From NCBI GenBank assembly GCA_018694835.1, contig JABHOG010000007.1, positions 37,501 to 101,500 on the forward strand: DNA of 64,000 nt, read 5' to 3'. Below, piece by piece: positions 44,701 through 52,975 of this stretch. Each line of letters starts with the position of its first letter. Positions within the stretch are counted from its first letter, which is position 1. The stretch is from Planctomycetota bacterium. Its GTDB lineage: Bacteria; Planctomycetota; UBA8108; UBA1146. Position numbers and translations under genes: made by a program. The notes below the pieces were generated by a model, which worked only from the letters and a program-made list of their open reading frames with translations, ran no database searches and had not been told where the DNA came from.

Positions 44701-46094
44701 GCGACGAATGCACCGATCCTCTTGTGGCGGTCGTCGGAGCGAATGCGGTCGACACCACTGCGATGACCGCCAGTGCTGATCCTTATAACGATGCACAGTG
44801 TGTGGGTAGCGCACTCGGCGACATGGGATCGGATGCCTGGTACCAGTTCACCGCTCCCACCTCGGGGACCGCGACCATCTCGACCTGTGACCTCATCGAT
44901 TTCGATAGCGACGTCGTCGTCTACCAGGGCGCTTGCGGAGCGCTGACCCAGATCGCCTGCAACGGCGATGGCATCGGCTGCGGCGGATTCACCTCGAGCC
45001 TCGATGTCAGCATGACTGCTGGGTCGAGCTACTGGATTCGACTCGGTAGTTGGGCCAATGGAGACTCCGGAACCGGAGTTCTCGAAATCACCCTCGGTGG
45101 TGCCCCGACCGCGGAGAACTGCACCAATGGAGTGGATGACGACGGTGACGGCCTGATCGATTGCGAAGATGCCGATTGCGACCTCGACCCGGCCTGTGCC
45201 GGTCCCCCACCGGAGAACTGCACCAATGGTACAGACGATGATGGCGACGGACTGATCGACTGCGACGATCCGGACTGCTCGGCCATACCGACCTGTCAGG
45301 TGCCGCTCGATGGGTTCACCTTCATCGCTTCCGATGTGCTGGCCAGTTACTCTCCTGCGACAGGAAATGGCAGTTTCTCGGCGATCGTGTCGATCGAGGA
45401 AGATGCCACCGCTCCCGGATTCCCCAACCAGACCCAGGGCTTCTCTTTTGGCCTCGCCAACAATCCGAGTTTGATCAGCGCCACCACCTGGAATGCTGCT
45501 GCTTCCCTCGACGGGCTCAACGGCAATAGCGGACCCGACTTCATCGATATTAACTTCTACGTCGATGGTCTCACTGTGGGCTGTGTCTACAGTTTCGCCA
45601 ACACCGCCTTCCTGCTCTTCTCCAGCAGTACTTCGGTGGGAAGCGTCGATTACGACACGGTTCCCTCTGGCCTCATCGGCAACAGTGCCGGAACCACCAC
45701 CCCTCTGAGCTGGAGCAGTTCGCTCGGTTCTCCCTCGGTGGTCAACATCATCGTCGTCGATGGACAGGCGAATCCCGCCGCTCTGACCAACGGTACCGTC
45801 ACCCTTCAGCCCTCGACCGGTGGCTTCATGCGCGGTGACACCAACGGCGACGGTGCGATCAACATCGCCGATGCCGTTTCACTGCTGGCGGGTCTCTTCA
45901 CCGGTGGCGCTCTCAACTGCGAAGATGCAGCAGACTGTAATGATGACGGCCTGGTCAACATCGCCGATGCGGTGTACGAGTTGTCGAACCTGTTCTCGGG
46001 TGGGCCCAACATGCCCGCCCCGACCGCTCCCGTGTGCGGTGCAGATCCGACCACGGATGCTCTCGACTGCGCCACCTACGACGCCTGCCCCTGA
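41799..46094 (+). CDS. Large secreted trypsin-like serine protease with repeat, cohesin-like and dockerin-like domains
   Basis: 1431 residues from ATG 41799 behind GAGGAGG. A signal peptide (VLSHLFLGSTLANA) and a propeptide-like region are followed by an S1 protease domain of the lysyl-endopeptidase kind with His251 (MTADHCG), Asp306 (SDYTLVEL) and Ser379 (GSSGSPLF). Residues about 450-1100 hold four PPC-like domains of about 135 residues (each with CNGDG), separated by Asp-rich calcium-binding linkers (NGTDDDGDG, DC-D-DC). A cohesin-like beta-sandwich (about 1170-1335), two dockerin-like EF-hand repeats (RGDTNGDGAINIADAV and DCNDDGLVNIADAV) and the tail CGADPTTDALDCATYDACP complete it. It is secreted and probably surface-displayed. 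Confidence 0.9.
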   Translation: MMLVRSLTTIALVLSHLFLGSTLANADISLKEVPVVEIPALDIESLTLEDIDRDRAGMAPRYAVPQSVDIRPSTHGQWSKLDDQTAVWRLRAHCKNAISMNFGFSRWLVPVEGQMKLYNIDRTHRIRPFTVDDIQDSGVLWTPAVAGNDVVIEITCALEDRWMINQEVELASINPGYRGFHQNFGVPASTNTGPSMSGSCNVDVVCPQSAGWENEIDCVGVISSGGSLFCTGFMVNNTAQDGTPFFMTADHCGVTGGNAGSLVVYWNYENSTCRPPGSASSGGPGNGTLNQFSSGAIFRSGSSTSDYTLVELTSPPNPTYGVSFCGWNASTSQPTSAAGIHHPGVDEKRISFENQAPSLSTNFVTVNDWDLGTTEPGSSGSPLFDQNHRVIGQLCCGAAACGNNFSDDYGRFSRSWGLGLGAWLDSAGTGQLTIDTLPAGGGGNVELCSNGVDDDGDGMIDCNDPDCFTSPACLPAGAGDECSTAIAVVEGANAVDNTTMTTGTDPISDAQCPGTAIGIFGQDAWYSFTPTSSGSMDVSTCDTINFDSDLAVYVGACGTLDQIACNGDGTGCGGFTSLISGVPVTAGVEYLIRMGTWDGTPGSGTLTITVGGGGPATENCTNGTDDDGDGMIDCADSDCINNPACGGGGGSGDECIDAILVTEGANAFDTTGMTDSAEPDPTGCTNTYGENANDGWFLYIANFSGNVTFETCDINSFDTDLSAYSGSCGNLNLIACDGDGGAAAGCQGFDSMLTIPGVQAGDSIILRIGGWGTADQGPGTLTITVGGGGGGGGAGDECADPLTVVEGANPINTTAMTTSADPYSDAQCVGTFLGDMASDGWYQFTATTTGLTTVSTCDAIDFDSDVVVYEGTCGALTQIACNGDGPACTAYTSSLDVGMTAGNTYLIRVGSWLIGTSGTGILTISVGGGGPVTENCTNGTDDDGDGLIDCADPDCTANPACGGSGGIGDECTDPLVAVVGANAVDTTAMTASADPYNDAQCVGSALGDMGSDAWYQFTAPTSGTATISTCDLIDFDSDVVVYQGACGALTQIACNGDGIGCGGFTSSLDVSMTAGSSYWIRLGSWANGDSGTGVLEITLGGAPTAENCTNGVDDDGDGLIDCEDADCDLDPACAGPPPENCTNGTDDDGDGLIDCDDPDCSAIPTCQVPLDGFTFIASDVLASYSPATGNGSFSAIVSIEEDATAPGFPNQTQGFSFGLANNPSLISATTWNAAASLDGLNGNSGPDFIDINFYVDGLTVGCVYSFANTAFLLFSSSTSVGSVDYDTVPSGLIGNSAGTTTPLSWSSSLGSPSVVNIIVVDGQANPAALTNGTVTLQPSTGGFMRGDTNGDGAINIADAVSLLAGLFTGGALNCEDAADCNDDGLVNIADAVYELSNLFSGGPNMPAPTAPVCGADPTTDALDCATYDACP

Positions 46095-46123
46095 TCTTTC
46101 ATCGGGTGAGCATCGCAGTTCCT

Positions 46124-46164
46124 GGGGCCGAGAAGGAAACTCCTTCTCGGCCCCTCGTTCTTTC
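46124..46164 (+). terminator. Terminator of the protease gene
   Basis: A perfect 14-bp stem (GGGGCCGAGAAGGA and TCCTTCTCGGCCCC) with loop AAC, followed by TCGTTCTTTCC. The T-rich tail is the first unit of the adjoining tandem repeat, so the repeat may have grown out of the terminator tail. Confidence 0.85.
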
Positions 46165-46226
46165 CGCCCTCGTTCTTTCCGCCCTCGTTCTTTCCGCCCT
46201 CGTTCTTTCCGCCCTCGTTCTTTCCG
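46152..46226. repeat. Tandem repeat, 15-bp unit CCCTCGTTCTTTCCG, five perfect copies
   Basis: Five exact contiguous copies directly after the protease terminator and 62 bp before the dnaE2 SOS box. There are no spacers. Perfect identity says the expansion is recent. Confidence 0.97.
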
Positions 46227-46287
46227 CCCCTCTTCCTGCCGGGGCATCCGGTCGATCAGACCTCTCTCTGCAATAGCCTCTTGGCTG

Positions 46288-46310
46288 GCGAACAGATGTT
46301 CGCTATCCTG
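46288..46310 (+). promoter_or_regulatory. SOS (LexA) box and -10 of dnaE2
   Basis: GCGAAC-AGAT-GTTCGC at 46288-46303, then TATCCTG. It is identical to the dinB site over 25 bp (46286-46310). It ends about 35 bp before the dnaE2 start, a short leader consistent with the -10 reading. Confidence 0.9.
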
Positions 46311-46344
46311 CGATCGCTCCGTTCCCACCGATCCGAGGTTATCC

Positions 46345-49300
46345 GTGACTGCTGACTCTCCATTGCTTCTCTCACTGCTTCTCTCACTGCGCTCCTGGGG
46401 CTCTCTGCTCAGGGGACTGGAGCCGATCTCCACTCTCATCGAGGAAGCGGCCCGGCTTGGATGGCGCAGTGTCGTGGTCGCCGAAGATAGCGACCTCGGA
46501 ACCATCATCGAGGCGACCCGGGCAGCTCGAACGGTCGATCTGAAACTGCTGGCCGCCGCCGAAGTCGATGGGAGTTGCGGTCGATCAGTGGTCGCCATCG
46601 CCAGGGACCCGGCAAGCCGCAAACAGTTGCACTCACTGGTCAGCGGTCGGCGTCTCTCCGAACCCACCGGAACGGACCAGATAGTGGCTCCCTTTGATCT
46701 GGTCGATGAAGTTTGCAATGCCCCCTCCCTGATGATCCTGGTGCGCGACCTGTCGCTGGCACGGCAACTGGTCGACCAACTCGGCCCGCTGGCACGAAAG
46801 CGGGTACTGATCGAGATCGACCGCCTGCGCGATCCCATCGCACGGGAACATCGTGCCCTCGATGCGGCAGATCAGCTGGGGCTCGGGGTGATCGCCTCAT
46901 CGCGGATCGGCATGCAACAACCGGTGACACAATCGAGGCTTGATCTGCTCGAAGCGGTGCGCCGTGTCTCGACCATCGACCGGGTCGCTCGTGATCGGAA
47001 AGATCAGCGCGATCCGGAAATCTCTCCCCTACTCGCGCCAATTCCCACTCCAGTCCGGTGGCAACAGTTGTACCGCGACCTACCCGCCGCCCTCGAATCC
47101 GCCGCGCGCATCGAGGAGCAGGCCTGCAGGACCGCTCCAACCGCGACTCCGACCATCTTCCCACCCTTTCCTATCGCACCGGGGCAGACCCCTTTCGGGC
47201 TCCTGTACGAACAGTGCCATCGAGGGCTAGTGAAACGCTACGGAAGCATCACCCGAGCCGCCCTGGAACGCCTCGCCACCGAACTACATGTCATCGACTC
47301 GATGGGATTCGTTCCCTACTTCCTGGTGGTCGGCGACATCGTTTCGGAGGCACACCGGCTCGGGATTGAATGTGCAGGGCGCGGTTCGGGAGCCGCTTCC
47401 ATCGTCTCCTATGCCCTCGGCATCACCCAGGTCGATCCCCTCTCCCACGGCCTTCGCTTCGAACGGTTCCTCCATCCGGACCGCAAGGACCTCCCCGACA
47501 TCGATATCGACCTGTGCTGGCAGGGAAGAGATCGCATCATCGATCATGTCTACCAGCGTTACGGTAAGGACCGAACGGCGATGATCTGTACCCGGACCAC
47601 GCTACAGCCTCGCTCTGCCATGCGCGAAGCGGCGCGGGCTCACGGTCTCTCTCCAACTGATGTCGATGGTATCTCTCGGCGACTGCCCCATCGTCTAGAT
47701 GAATCCAGTGGCGAATCCAGTGGCGGACCCAGTGGCCCTTCAACGATCCCGAAATTCCTCCGCAACGACCCCGTCGTCGCAGCGATCGGAATCTCTGCAA
47801 CGGCTCGCCAGGAGCTGCTCGAAGATGCCCAGTGGTTACTGGGACGACCGCATCATCGGTCGGTACACCCGGGTGGAATCTGTATCGCCGATCGCCCCAT
47901 CCAGCAGATCGCTTCGGTCGAAAGAGCGGCTCGTGGAATCATCATCACCCAGCTCGACATGTACTCCATCGAGGAGACCGGGTTGATCAAGATCGACCTG
48001 CTCGGCAACCGTTGTGTCTCGGAGATCGGAACGGTTCGCGATCTGATCGAACAGCGCAGCGGCAAGCGCCCCGACATTGCGGCCATCCCCGAACGATGTG
48101 AACAAACCGCACGGCTGTTGCAAAGTGGTGACACCCTCGGTTGCTTCCAGCTGGAGAGTCCGGCGATGCGATCGCTGTTGATCCAGATGAAGGCGAGCAC
48201 TGCGCAGGAGACGATCCAGGCGGTCGCTCTGATTCGCCCGGGCCCCTCCGCCGGCGGTTTGAAGGACGCTTTCTGCCGCCGGGCGAGAGGACTGGAAGCC
48301 CCTGATCCGCCGCATCCAGCCCTCACTTCACTGCTGGAACAGCAACGGGGTCTGCTCCTCTACGAAGAGAACCTGATGGAACTGGTCGCCCTCATCACCG
48401 GCCAGAGCCTCGCCGCCGGAGACCTGCTGCGAAGAGCGCTGGCCCGCGCAACACGCAGCGATTCCCAGGCACAATTGCAACGACTGGAAGACCAGTTCAT
48501 CGCCGACGCCATCGGCAACGGTTTCGGAGCCGGAGAAGCGCGCCAGTTATGGCAACAGTTGCAACGCTTCGGCCGCTACTCCTTCAACAAGGCGCACGCC
48601 GCCTCCTACGGTTTGCTCGCCTGGCGCAGTGCCTGGCTCAAGGCCCACTACCCCGCCGAGTTCCTGTGCGCACTGTTTCGCCACCACGCTGGCATGTATC
48701 CCTTCGCCGCCTTCGTCGCCGAGGCGAGGAGACGAGGGGTACCGCTGCGTTTACCTTGTGTCGAGCGTTCAACCGAGACTTTCACCCTGGAGTCGGATGG
48801 TTCGATACGCATGCCGTTGACGATGATCCTCGGCTCACGCCAGTCCAGTATCGAATCGGTCTTCGCCGGTCGCCCCTTCGATTCTCCCGAGGACCTGATG
48901 CGGCGGACCCGGATCGGAATGGCAGAACTGGAAGAGTGGATCCTGGTCGGCGCACTCGACCACTTCGAGATTCCCCGCACCCGCTTGCTGTGGCGTACAC
49001 GGACCCGATATCGACACCTCAGTGCGACCAGGAACCAGCTGACCACCGGCGACCTGGCAGGCATCGTCGACGAGGGACCTGACCTCGTTGAACTTTCACC
49101 GCAAAAGCTTCTCGAACACGAGATCCGGTTGCTAGGAGCAGGAGTCAGTGCTCATCCGATGCAGTTTCACCGTGACATTCAACGGCGGCTCGGATGCATC
49201 TCGTTGAGCGAAGTCCCGAGAAAAGCAGGGGACAGGGTCCGGATCAGCGGGATCCGCATCGCCTCTCGACATCACCCCAGTGCCCGCGGTGCGATGGGTT

Positions 49301-49494
49301 TCATCACCCTCGAAGATGAACATGGCACCTGTGAGGTGACCTGCTTCAGTTCGATATGGCCCTCGGTACGGCGCACCCTACTCGATGGAAGTGGTCCTCT
49401 ACTGGTCGAGGGAAAGGTCGAAGAACGGCTGGGAGCCGTCTCGGTGATCGCCCACAGGGTCACGCGACTGGTGCCACAACAACAGACATCCTGA
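46345..49494 (+). CDS. dnaE2: Error-prone DNA polymerase DnaE2 (ImuC)
   Basis: 1049 residues from GTG 46345; the frame is open far upstream, but the SOS promoter and usual length fix this start. Length and motifs match C-family DnaE2: nucleotidyltransferase motif CAGRGSGAAS (about 345), catalytic Asps in DLPDIDIDLCW (385, 387), fingers with HHRSVHPGGICI, GCFQLESPAMRSLL and RPGPSAGG, then FNKAHAASYGLLAWRSAWLK. A C-terminal HhH and OB-fold follow (GMAELEEWILVGALDHF, FITLEDEHGTCEVTCF). The N-terminal PHP domain has lost nearly all metal-binding His residues, so no proofreading is expected. An in-frame repeat (ESSGESSGGPSG) lies in a linker near residue 455. imuA and imuB are not adjacent. Confidence 0.94.
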   Translation: MTADSPLLLSLLLSLRSWGSLLRGLEPISTLIEEAARLGWRSVVVAEDSDLGTIIEATRAARTVDLKLLAAAEVDGSCGRSVVAIARDPASRKQLHSLVSGRRLSEPTGTDQIVAPFDLVDEVCNAPSLMILVRDLSLARQLVDQLGPLARKRVLIEIDRLRDPIAREHRALDAADQLGLGVIASSRIGMQQPVTQSRLDLLEAVRRVSTIDRVARDRKDQRDPEISPLLAPIPTPVRWQQLYRDLPAALESAARIEEQACRTAPTATPTIFPPFPIAPGQTPFGLLYEQCHRGLVKRYGSITRAALERLATELHVIDSMGFVPYFLVVGDIVSEAHRLGIECAGRGSGAASIVSYALGITQVDPLSHGLRFERFLHPDRKDLPDIDIDLCWQGRDRIIDHVYQRYGKDRTAMICTRTTLQPRSAMREAARAHGLSPTDVDGISRRLPHRLDESSGESSGGPSGPSTIPKFLRNDPVVAAIGISATARQELLEDAQWLLGRPHHRSVHPGGICIADRPIQQIASVERAARGIIITQLDMYSIEETGLIKIDLLGNRCVSEIGTVRDLIEQRSGKRPDIAAIPERCEQTARLLQSGDTLGCFQLESPAMRSLLIQMKASTAQETIQAVALIRPGPSAGGLKDAFCRRARGLEAPDPPHPALTSLLEQQRGLLLYEENLMELVALITGQSLAAGDLLRRALARATRSDSQAQLQRLEDQFIADAIGNGFGAGEARQLWQQLQRFGRYSFNKAHAASYGLLAWRSAWLKAHYPAEFLCALFRHHAGMYPFAAFVAEARRRGVPLRLPCVERSTETFTLESDGSIRMPLTMILGSRQSSIESVFAGRPFDSPEDLMRRTRIGMAELEEWILVGALDHFEIPRTRLLWRTRTRYRHLSATRNQLTTGDLAGIVDEGPDLVELSPQKLLEHEIRLLGAGVSAHPMQFHRDIQRRLGCISLSEVPRKAGDRVRISGIRIASRHHPSARGAMGFITLEDEHGTCEVTCFSSIWPSVRRTLLDGSGPLLVEGKVEERLGAVSVIAHRVTRLVPQQQTS

Positions 49495-49506
49495 GATGAA
49501 AACGGG

Positions 49507-50685
49507 TCAGTAGAGCAAGATCTGCTGGCGCAGGTCGAGGAACTGACGCCGCTCCCCCTCTCGCGCCTCGATCAGGTCGCGCGGCGAGAGCCCCTCTTCC
49601 AACCCCAGACGAAGATCGGAACCTCCCCACAGCAAGTCGATGGCGATCGGATCATCGATGAACTCGTAGGTTTCGGTGCGCCAGCGAAACCGCTCGGGAT
49701 CCTGAGCGCGCATCTGCTCCAGCACGATCACTCCCAGCAACAGTGCATCGACTGCCGAGGGATCGATCACCTCGAGTTCGATTCCGTGACACTGTTGAGA
49801 GGAAAACTTCTGAAATTTTGGAACGAAGTGTACCGGCGAGAAACTCACTCCTTGCAGTTCCATCTGCCTCGATCGAACTTCGATGGCATGTGCGAGACGA
49901 TCGGCATCGAGCCATGGGGCTCCCACTCTGTGGAAGGGACGCCGGGTACCGCGCCCCTCGGACAGGTCGGTGCCCTCGACCAGGCACAGGCCAGGATAGA
50001 TGAGAGCCGTATCCGGTGTCGGCATGTTCGGTGAAGGGGCTACCCAGGGAAGCGAACCATCTTGCTGCAACATCTGGCGCGACCATCCCTGGCAGGGAAT
50101 CACCGTCAGGTCGGCAGCGATTCCCAGCGGCCCGACCAGCAGTTGTGCGATCTCCCCCATCGTCAGACCATGACGGATACTGATGGGCGAGGCTCCGACA
50201 AAACTCTCGAATCCTGGATGGATGGTTCCCCCCTCGACGGCAACCCCGCCGATTGGATTGGGGCGATCGAGCACCATTACCCGGGTGCCGGTGAGCGCAG
50301 CCACCTCCAGGATGTATCTGAGGGTCGCGGCGAAGGTGTAGTAGCGACAGCCGATATCCTGGATGTCAAAGAGCAGTAGATCGAGATCCTCCAGGGCATT
50401 CGGATCGGGTCGCAGGGATGCCTCGTCATCGCCGTAGAGGCTGATCACCTCGGGTCGATTCGAGACCACCGTCTCCATGTCCTGGGCGGTCGCCTCGATT
50501 CCGTGTTCCGGTTCAAACCAGCGAACCACATCGATGGCCGCCTCCTGGAACAGGTCTTCGAGGTGAGTTCCGTGACCATCGATGGCGGACCGATTGCAGC
50601 AGACTCCGATCCGGCTGCCACGAAGCGCAAGAAAACTCTCATCCCGCAATCGATCAAGGCCACATTGAAGCGCTGAAGTCATCAT
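49507..50685 (-). CDS. DUF1343/NamZ-type protein (exo-beta-N-acetylmuramidase family)
   Basis: 392 residues. Family landmarks are GVCCNRSAID near the start, the FEPEHGIEATAQD motif with the catalytic Glu and conserved His, LLFDIQDIGCRYYTF, the MVLDRPNPIGG loop and PSPNMPTPDTALIYPGLCLVEGT. NamZ removes terminal MurNAc from peptidoglycan fragments. No signal peptide is seen, so this copy would act on recycled muropeptides in the cytoplasm. Its start overlaps the stop of the small membrane protein upstream, placing it at the end of a leftward operon headed by the RuBisCO-like gene. Confidence 0.92.
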   Translation of the reverse strand: MMTSALQCGLDRLRDESFLALRGSRIGVCCNRSAIDGHGTHLEDLFQEAAIDVVRWFEPEHGIEATAQDMETVVSNRPEVISLYGDDEASLRPDPNALEDLDLLLFDIQDIGCRYYTFAATLRYILEVAALTGTRVMVLDRPNPIGGVAVEGGTIHPGFESFVGASPISIRHGLTMGEIAQLLVGPLGIAADLTVIPCQGWSRQMLQQDGSLPWVAPSPNMPTPDTALIYPGLCLVEGTDLSEGRGTRRPFHRVGAPWLDADRLAHAIEVRSRQMELQGVSFSPVHFVPKFQKFSSQQCHGIELEVIDPSAVDALLLGVIVLEQMRAQDPERFRWRTETYEFIDDPIAIDLLWGGSDLRLGLEEGLSPRDLIEAREGERRQFLDLRQQILLY

Positions 50686-51011
50686 CAGCAGATCCTATCG
50701 TCGAGCCCCTGCTCCGGCTCCCTGAGGATCAGCATCCATCCCGCACCTGCGATGATCAGGGCCAACACGCCGCCAGCGAAACTGAGGTTCAACAGCAAGT
50801 TCCAGTCGTAATTTTTGCTCCACGATCGATCGGTGGGCTCAGCGGAGACCTGGAAGATCACGCGGGTCGGCAGCGAGAGCGTGCTCGGATGCGGCTGCGG
50901 AGAAAAGAAGAGGAGAAAGTTGTTCGAGACATCCCGCCCGGTCAGGAACACGACCACCCCCATACCGATGGCGAACAAGAGCAGTGCAACACCTGTGATC
51001 TTGGTCAACAC
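50685..51011 (-). CDS. Small two-TM membrane protein, copy 3 of a local family (108 aa)
   Basis: One TM helix at each end (ITGVALLLFAIGMGVVVFL and the LIIAGAGWMLIL region) with an extracytoplasmic loop of about 55 residues containing PTRVIFQVS. The layout matches the two genes upstream (TM, loop with S/T-R followed by hydrophobics, TM, short basic or acidic tail). The stop overlaps the namZ-type start. No family is recognised. It could be an accessory or sensor subunit. Confidence 0.75.
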   Translation of the reverse strand: MLTKITGVALLLFAIGMGVVVFLTGRDVSNNFLLFFSPQPHPSTLSLPTRVIFQVSAEPTDRSWSKNYDWNLLLNLSFAGGVLALIIAGAGWMLILREPEQGLDDRIC

Positions 51012-51091
51012 ATACCTCTCCAGTTACTGACGTGAGGTTCAACCTCTTCCCCGGATCCCTCGGTAGGGCCTGGATCGCCTCGAATCAGCAT

Positions 51092-51445
51092 TCAGGACTC
51101 ACCCTCCATGGTGCTCTCCTTGCGACTGTTCAGCAGCAGGAAGACGCCATAGGCCGCACAAACCAGAGTCGCCACGCCATACCCCAGGAAGGCGCTATTG
51201 GCCAAACTGATCACCTGAGGGAAAGTGATCTCATCTGAAGCTGCCATGGAAGCATCTTGAAAGACGCTCAGAGCGATCCTGGTCGAGATCGAGAGAGTCT
51301 CCCTGGGGACCTGATCACTCTTCATCACTAAATCGATGTCGGCCAGGACCATCATGAACGAGCCGACGATCAGCGCGGCAAGAAGCAGGAACAGTACGCC
51401 CATTATCTTGATCAACTCATCCACCTTCCAACGATCACACCCCAC
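51092..51445 (-). CDS. Small two-TM membrane protein, copy 2 (117 aa)
   Basis: GTG 51445 is taken as the start (GTG 51424 possible). TM1 is MGVLFLLLAALIVGSFMMVL, the loop carries STRIALSVF, and TM2 is VATLVCAAYGVFLLL followed by NSRKES. It has the same topology and loop motif (S/T-R-I/V-A/I-x-x-V) as the neighbours, so the three are likely old tandem duplicates. It lies between copies 1 and 3, with 57- and 80-bp gaps. Function unknown. Confidence 0.7.
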   Translation of the reverse strand: MGCDRWKVDELIKIMGVLFLLLAALIVGSFMMVLADIDLVMKSDQVPRETLSISTRIALSVFQDASMAASDEITFPQVISLANSAFLGYGVATLVCAAYGVFLLLNSRKESTMEGES

Positions 51446-51502
51446 CTCATCCGTGTCAGAATAACAGCGGCCACCTGACGGAGCAGAGCCTCCACGGACT
51501 CC

Positions 51503-51793
51503 TCAGTTCCTGGAGCGTTCCCCTGTGAGATCACGCCACAACAGGGATATTCCGCAACCGCCGACGAAGAGGGCCACCAGGAAGCATCCTACAAGAGCGT
51601 ACATCATCCGGGTAGCGACCACCTGCGGTGGAGGAGCAGGGGTCGAAATCGTCATCACGACCAGATGAAGCCACTGCTCGGTAAAAAACGAGAGATCGTC
51701 CTCGGAAACAGGACCCGGTGCAGCGGCCAGTTCGGTGAGTTCGATGTATGCCTGAACCGACAGGATGCTGATCGAGAGAGCCACCACCAGCAA
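51503..51793 (-). CDS. Small two-TM membrane protein, copy 1 (96 aa)
   Basis: Starts at TTG 51793, 27 bp after the RuBisCO-like stop, with a weak AUAGG ribosome site. TM1 is at the extreme N-terminus, the loop has STPAPPPQVVATRM, and TM2 (ALVGCFLVALFVGGCGISLLW) ends in R-D-L. It is probably co-transcribed with the RuBisCO-like gene. Function unknown. Confidence 0.65.
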   Translation of the reverse strand: MLVVALSISILSVQAYIELTELAAAPGPVSEDDLSFFTEQWLHLVVMTISTPAPPPQVVATRMMYALVGCFLVALFVGGCGISLLWRDLTGERSRN

Positions 51794-51820
51794 ACCTATG
51801 CCGACGACCCGGGCCCCCGT

Positions 51821-52975
51821 CTACATCTCCCCCGCAGTCTCGAATCGATCCTCCAGTTGCTGGATGATATCTCTCGCGCAGGCCTCGATCCCCTCCTTCG
51901 CGGTGAGCAATGCCCCCCCCATCAACATCATCGTGTCGCAGCCAAAGTCATCGATCATCTCCGGTAGTCGCTCGGGACTCATTCCGCCGGCGGGGACTAC
52001 CCACCCTGGTTTCAGAGTCGCCAGCGGTTGACGAAGAGCATCGGCGATGCTTCGCCCTTCAGATCTGGTCACGGAAAAGCGGCCACCGCTGTTGACGAAC
52101 ACCGAGCCATCGAGTCCCGCCAGCCGCGCCAGGGTGCCGTGAACGATCGGCCCTGCGATACCGGAGCCTCCGGTGAGGACACCACTCATCGAAGGATGAC
52201 CAAGGTATACGCCAGGCCAGTTACGTGTCAGTTCCCTCACGCGATCGAGCCCGATCACCCAGGGTGCCAGCAATGCTCCATCGGCTCCCGCCTCGAGTGC
52301 GATCTCCATCCGTGCATCCAGTTGTTCGGAGGGACCCAGCAGGTTGACCAGGTAGATGCGGTGCCGATCTCCCTGCTGTTGCCGGATGGCTTCGGTGCAA
52401 CGCTGGACCCGATCGCGAAACTGGTTCAGATCATCATCGATCAGGTTGTGATCATCCTTGATCAGATCCCCACCACCGCTGGTGAACTCTCTACAGATCT
52501 GTACCAGATCTGAAACCGGCGCACCTCTTGGCTTCAGAGCGGTCGCCAACAGTGGCCGACCCGTCACCCCGACCAGTTCTCTAACGCCCTCGATGCCGTA
52601 ACTCGGTCCCTGATATCGAGCGAGGACTTCATCCGGTAGGACCATCCGGGTGAGCTGAATAGATGGCAACATCGAACAGTTTCCCAGCACCAGGTTGAGC
52701 AGCTGATTCAAGTTGGATCGAGCGAGATCTCCGTTCAAGCCCAGGGTCACCTGCTGAACCCCTGCTTCCAGTTCCTCGACCTGCCGCACCTCGGCGACGA
52801 TTTCCGAAGCGATCCGCGGATATCGATCGATCAACGACTGAGGAACCTCGACCGTCAATTCGACCGCCATCTCCCTGGCCAGTTGGGCGGAGTGTGCGCG
52901 ATCACCCTCGACCCTGTAGGTCGCCTCGATGCTGTTCAAAGAGACCTCGCTGTTCAAAGAGACCTCGCTGTTCAA
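51821..52975 (-). CDS. RuBisCO-like protein (form IV)
   Basis: 384 residues from the outermost TTG at 52975; TTG 52957 and 52939 are equivalent starts created by a tandem repeat. The barrel has YQGPSYGIEGVRELVGV and TALKPRG, where Lys148 matches the RuBisCO catalytic Lys175. The metal-site segment is LIKDDHNLIDD: Lys173 (the carbamylated position) and one Asp are kept, but the second acid, Glu204 in RuBisCO, is His176. The loop-6 Lys is not evident. So it is not a carboxylase. RuBisCO-like proteins catalyse enolisations, isomerisations or decarboxylations on sugar-phosphate-like substrates; this one's substrate is unknown. It is divergent from two GAPDH genes, 190 bp apart. Confidence 0.88.
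   Translation of the reverse strand: MNSEVSLNSEVSLNSIEATYRVEGDRAHSAQLAREMAVELTVEVPQSLIDRYPRIASEIVAEVRQVEELEAGVQQVTLGLNGDLARSNLNQLLNLVLGNCSMLPSIQLTRMVLPDEVLARYQGPSYGIEGVRELVGVTGRPLLATALKPRGAPVSDLVQICREFTSGGGDLIKDDHNLIDDDLNQFRDRVQRCTEAIRQQQGDRHRIYLVNLLGPSEQLDARMEIALEAGADGALLAPWVIGLDRVRELTRNWPGVYLGHPSMSGVLTGGSGIAGPIVHGTLARLAGLDGSVFVNSGGRFSVTRSEGRSIADALRQPLATLKPGWVVPAGGMSPERLPEMIDDFGCDTMMLMGGALLTAKEGIEACARDIIQQLEDRFETAGEM

Noticed and set aside
45820-46344. Longer N-terminus for dnaE2
   Set aside because: The in-frame extension runs through the protease 3' end, its terminator and the 15-bp repeat (RPRSF repeats); the SOS promoter lies inside it.
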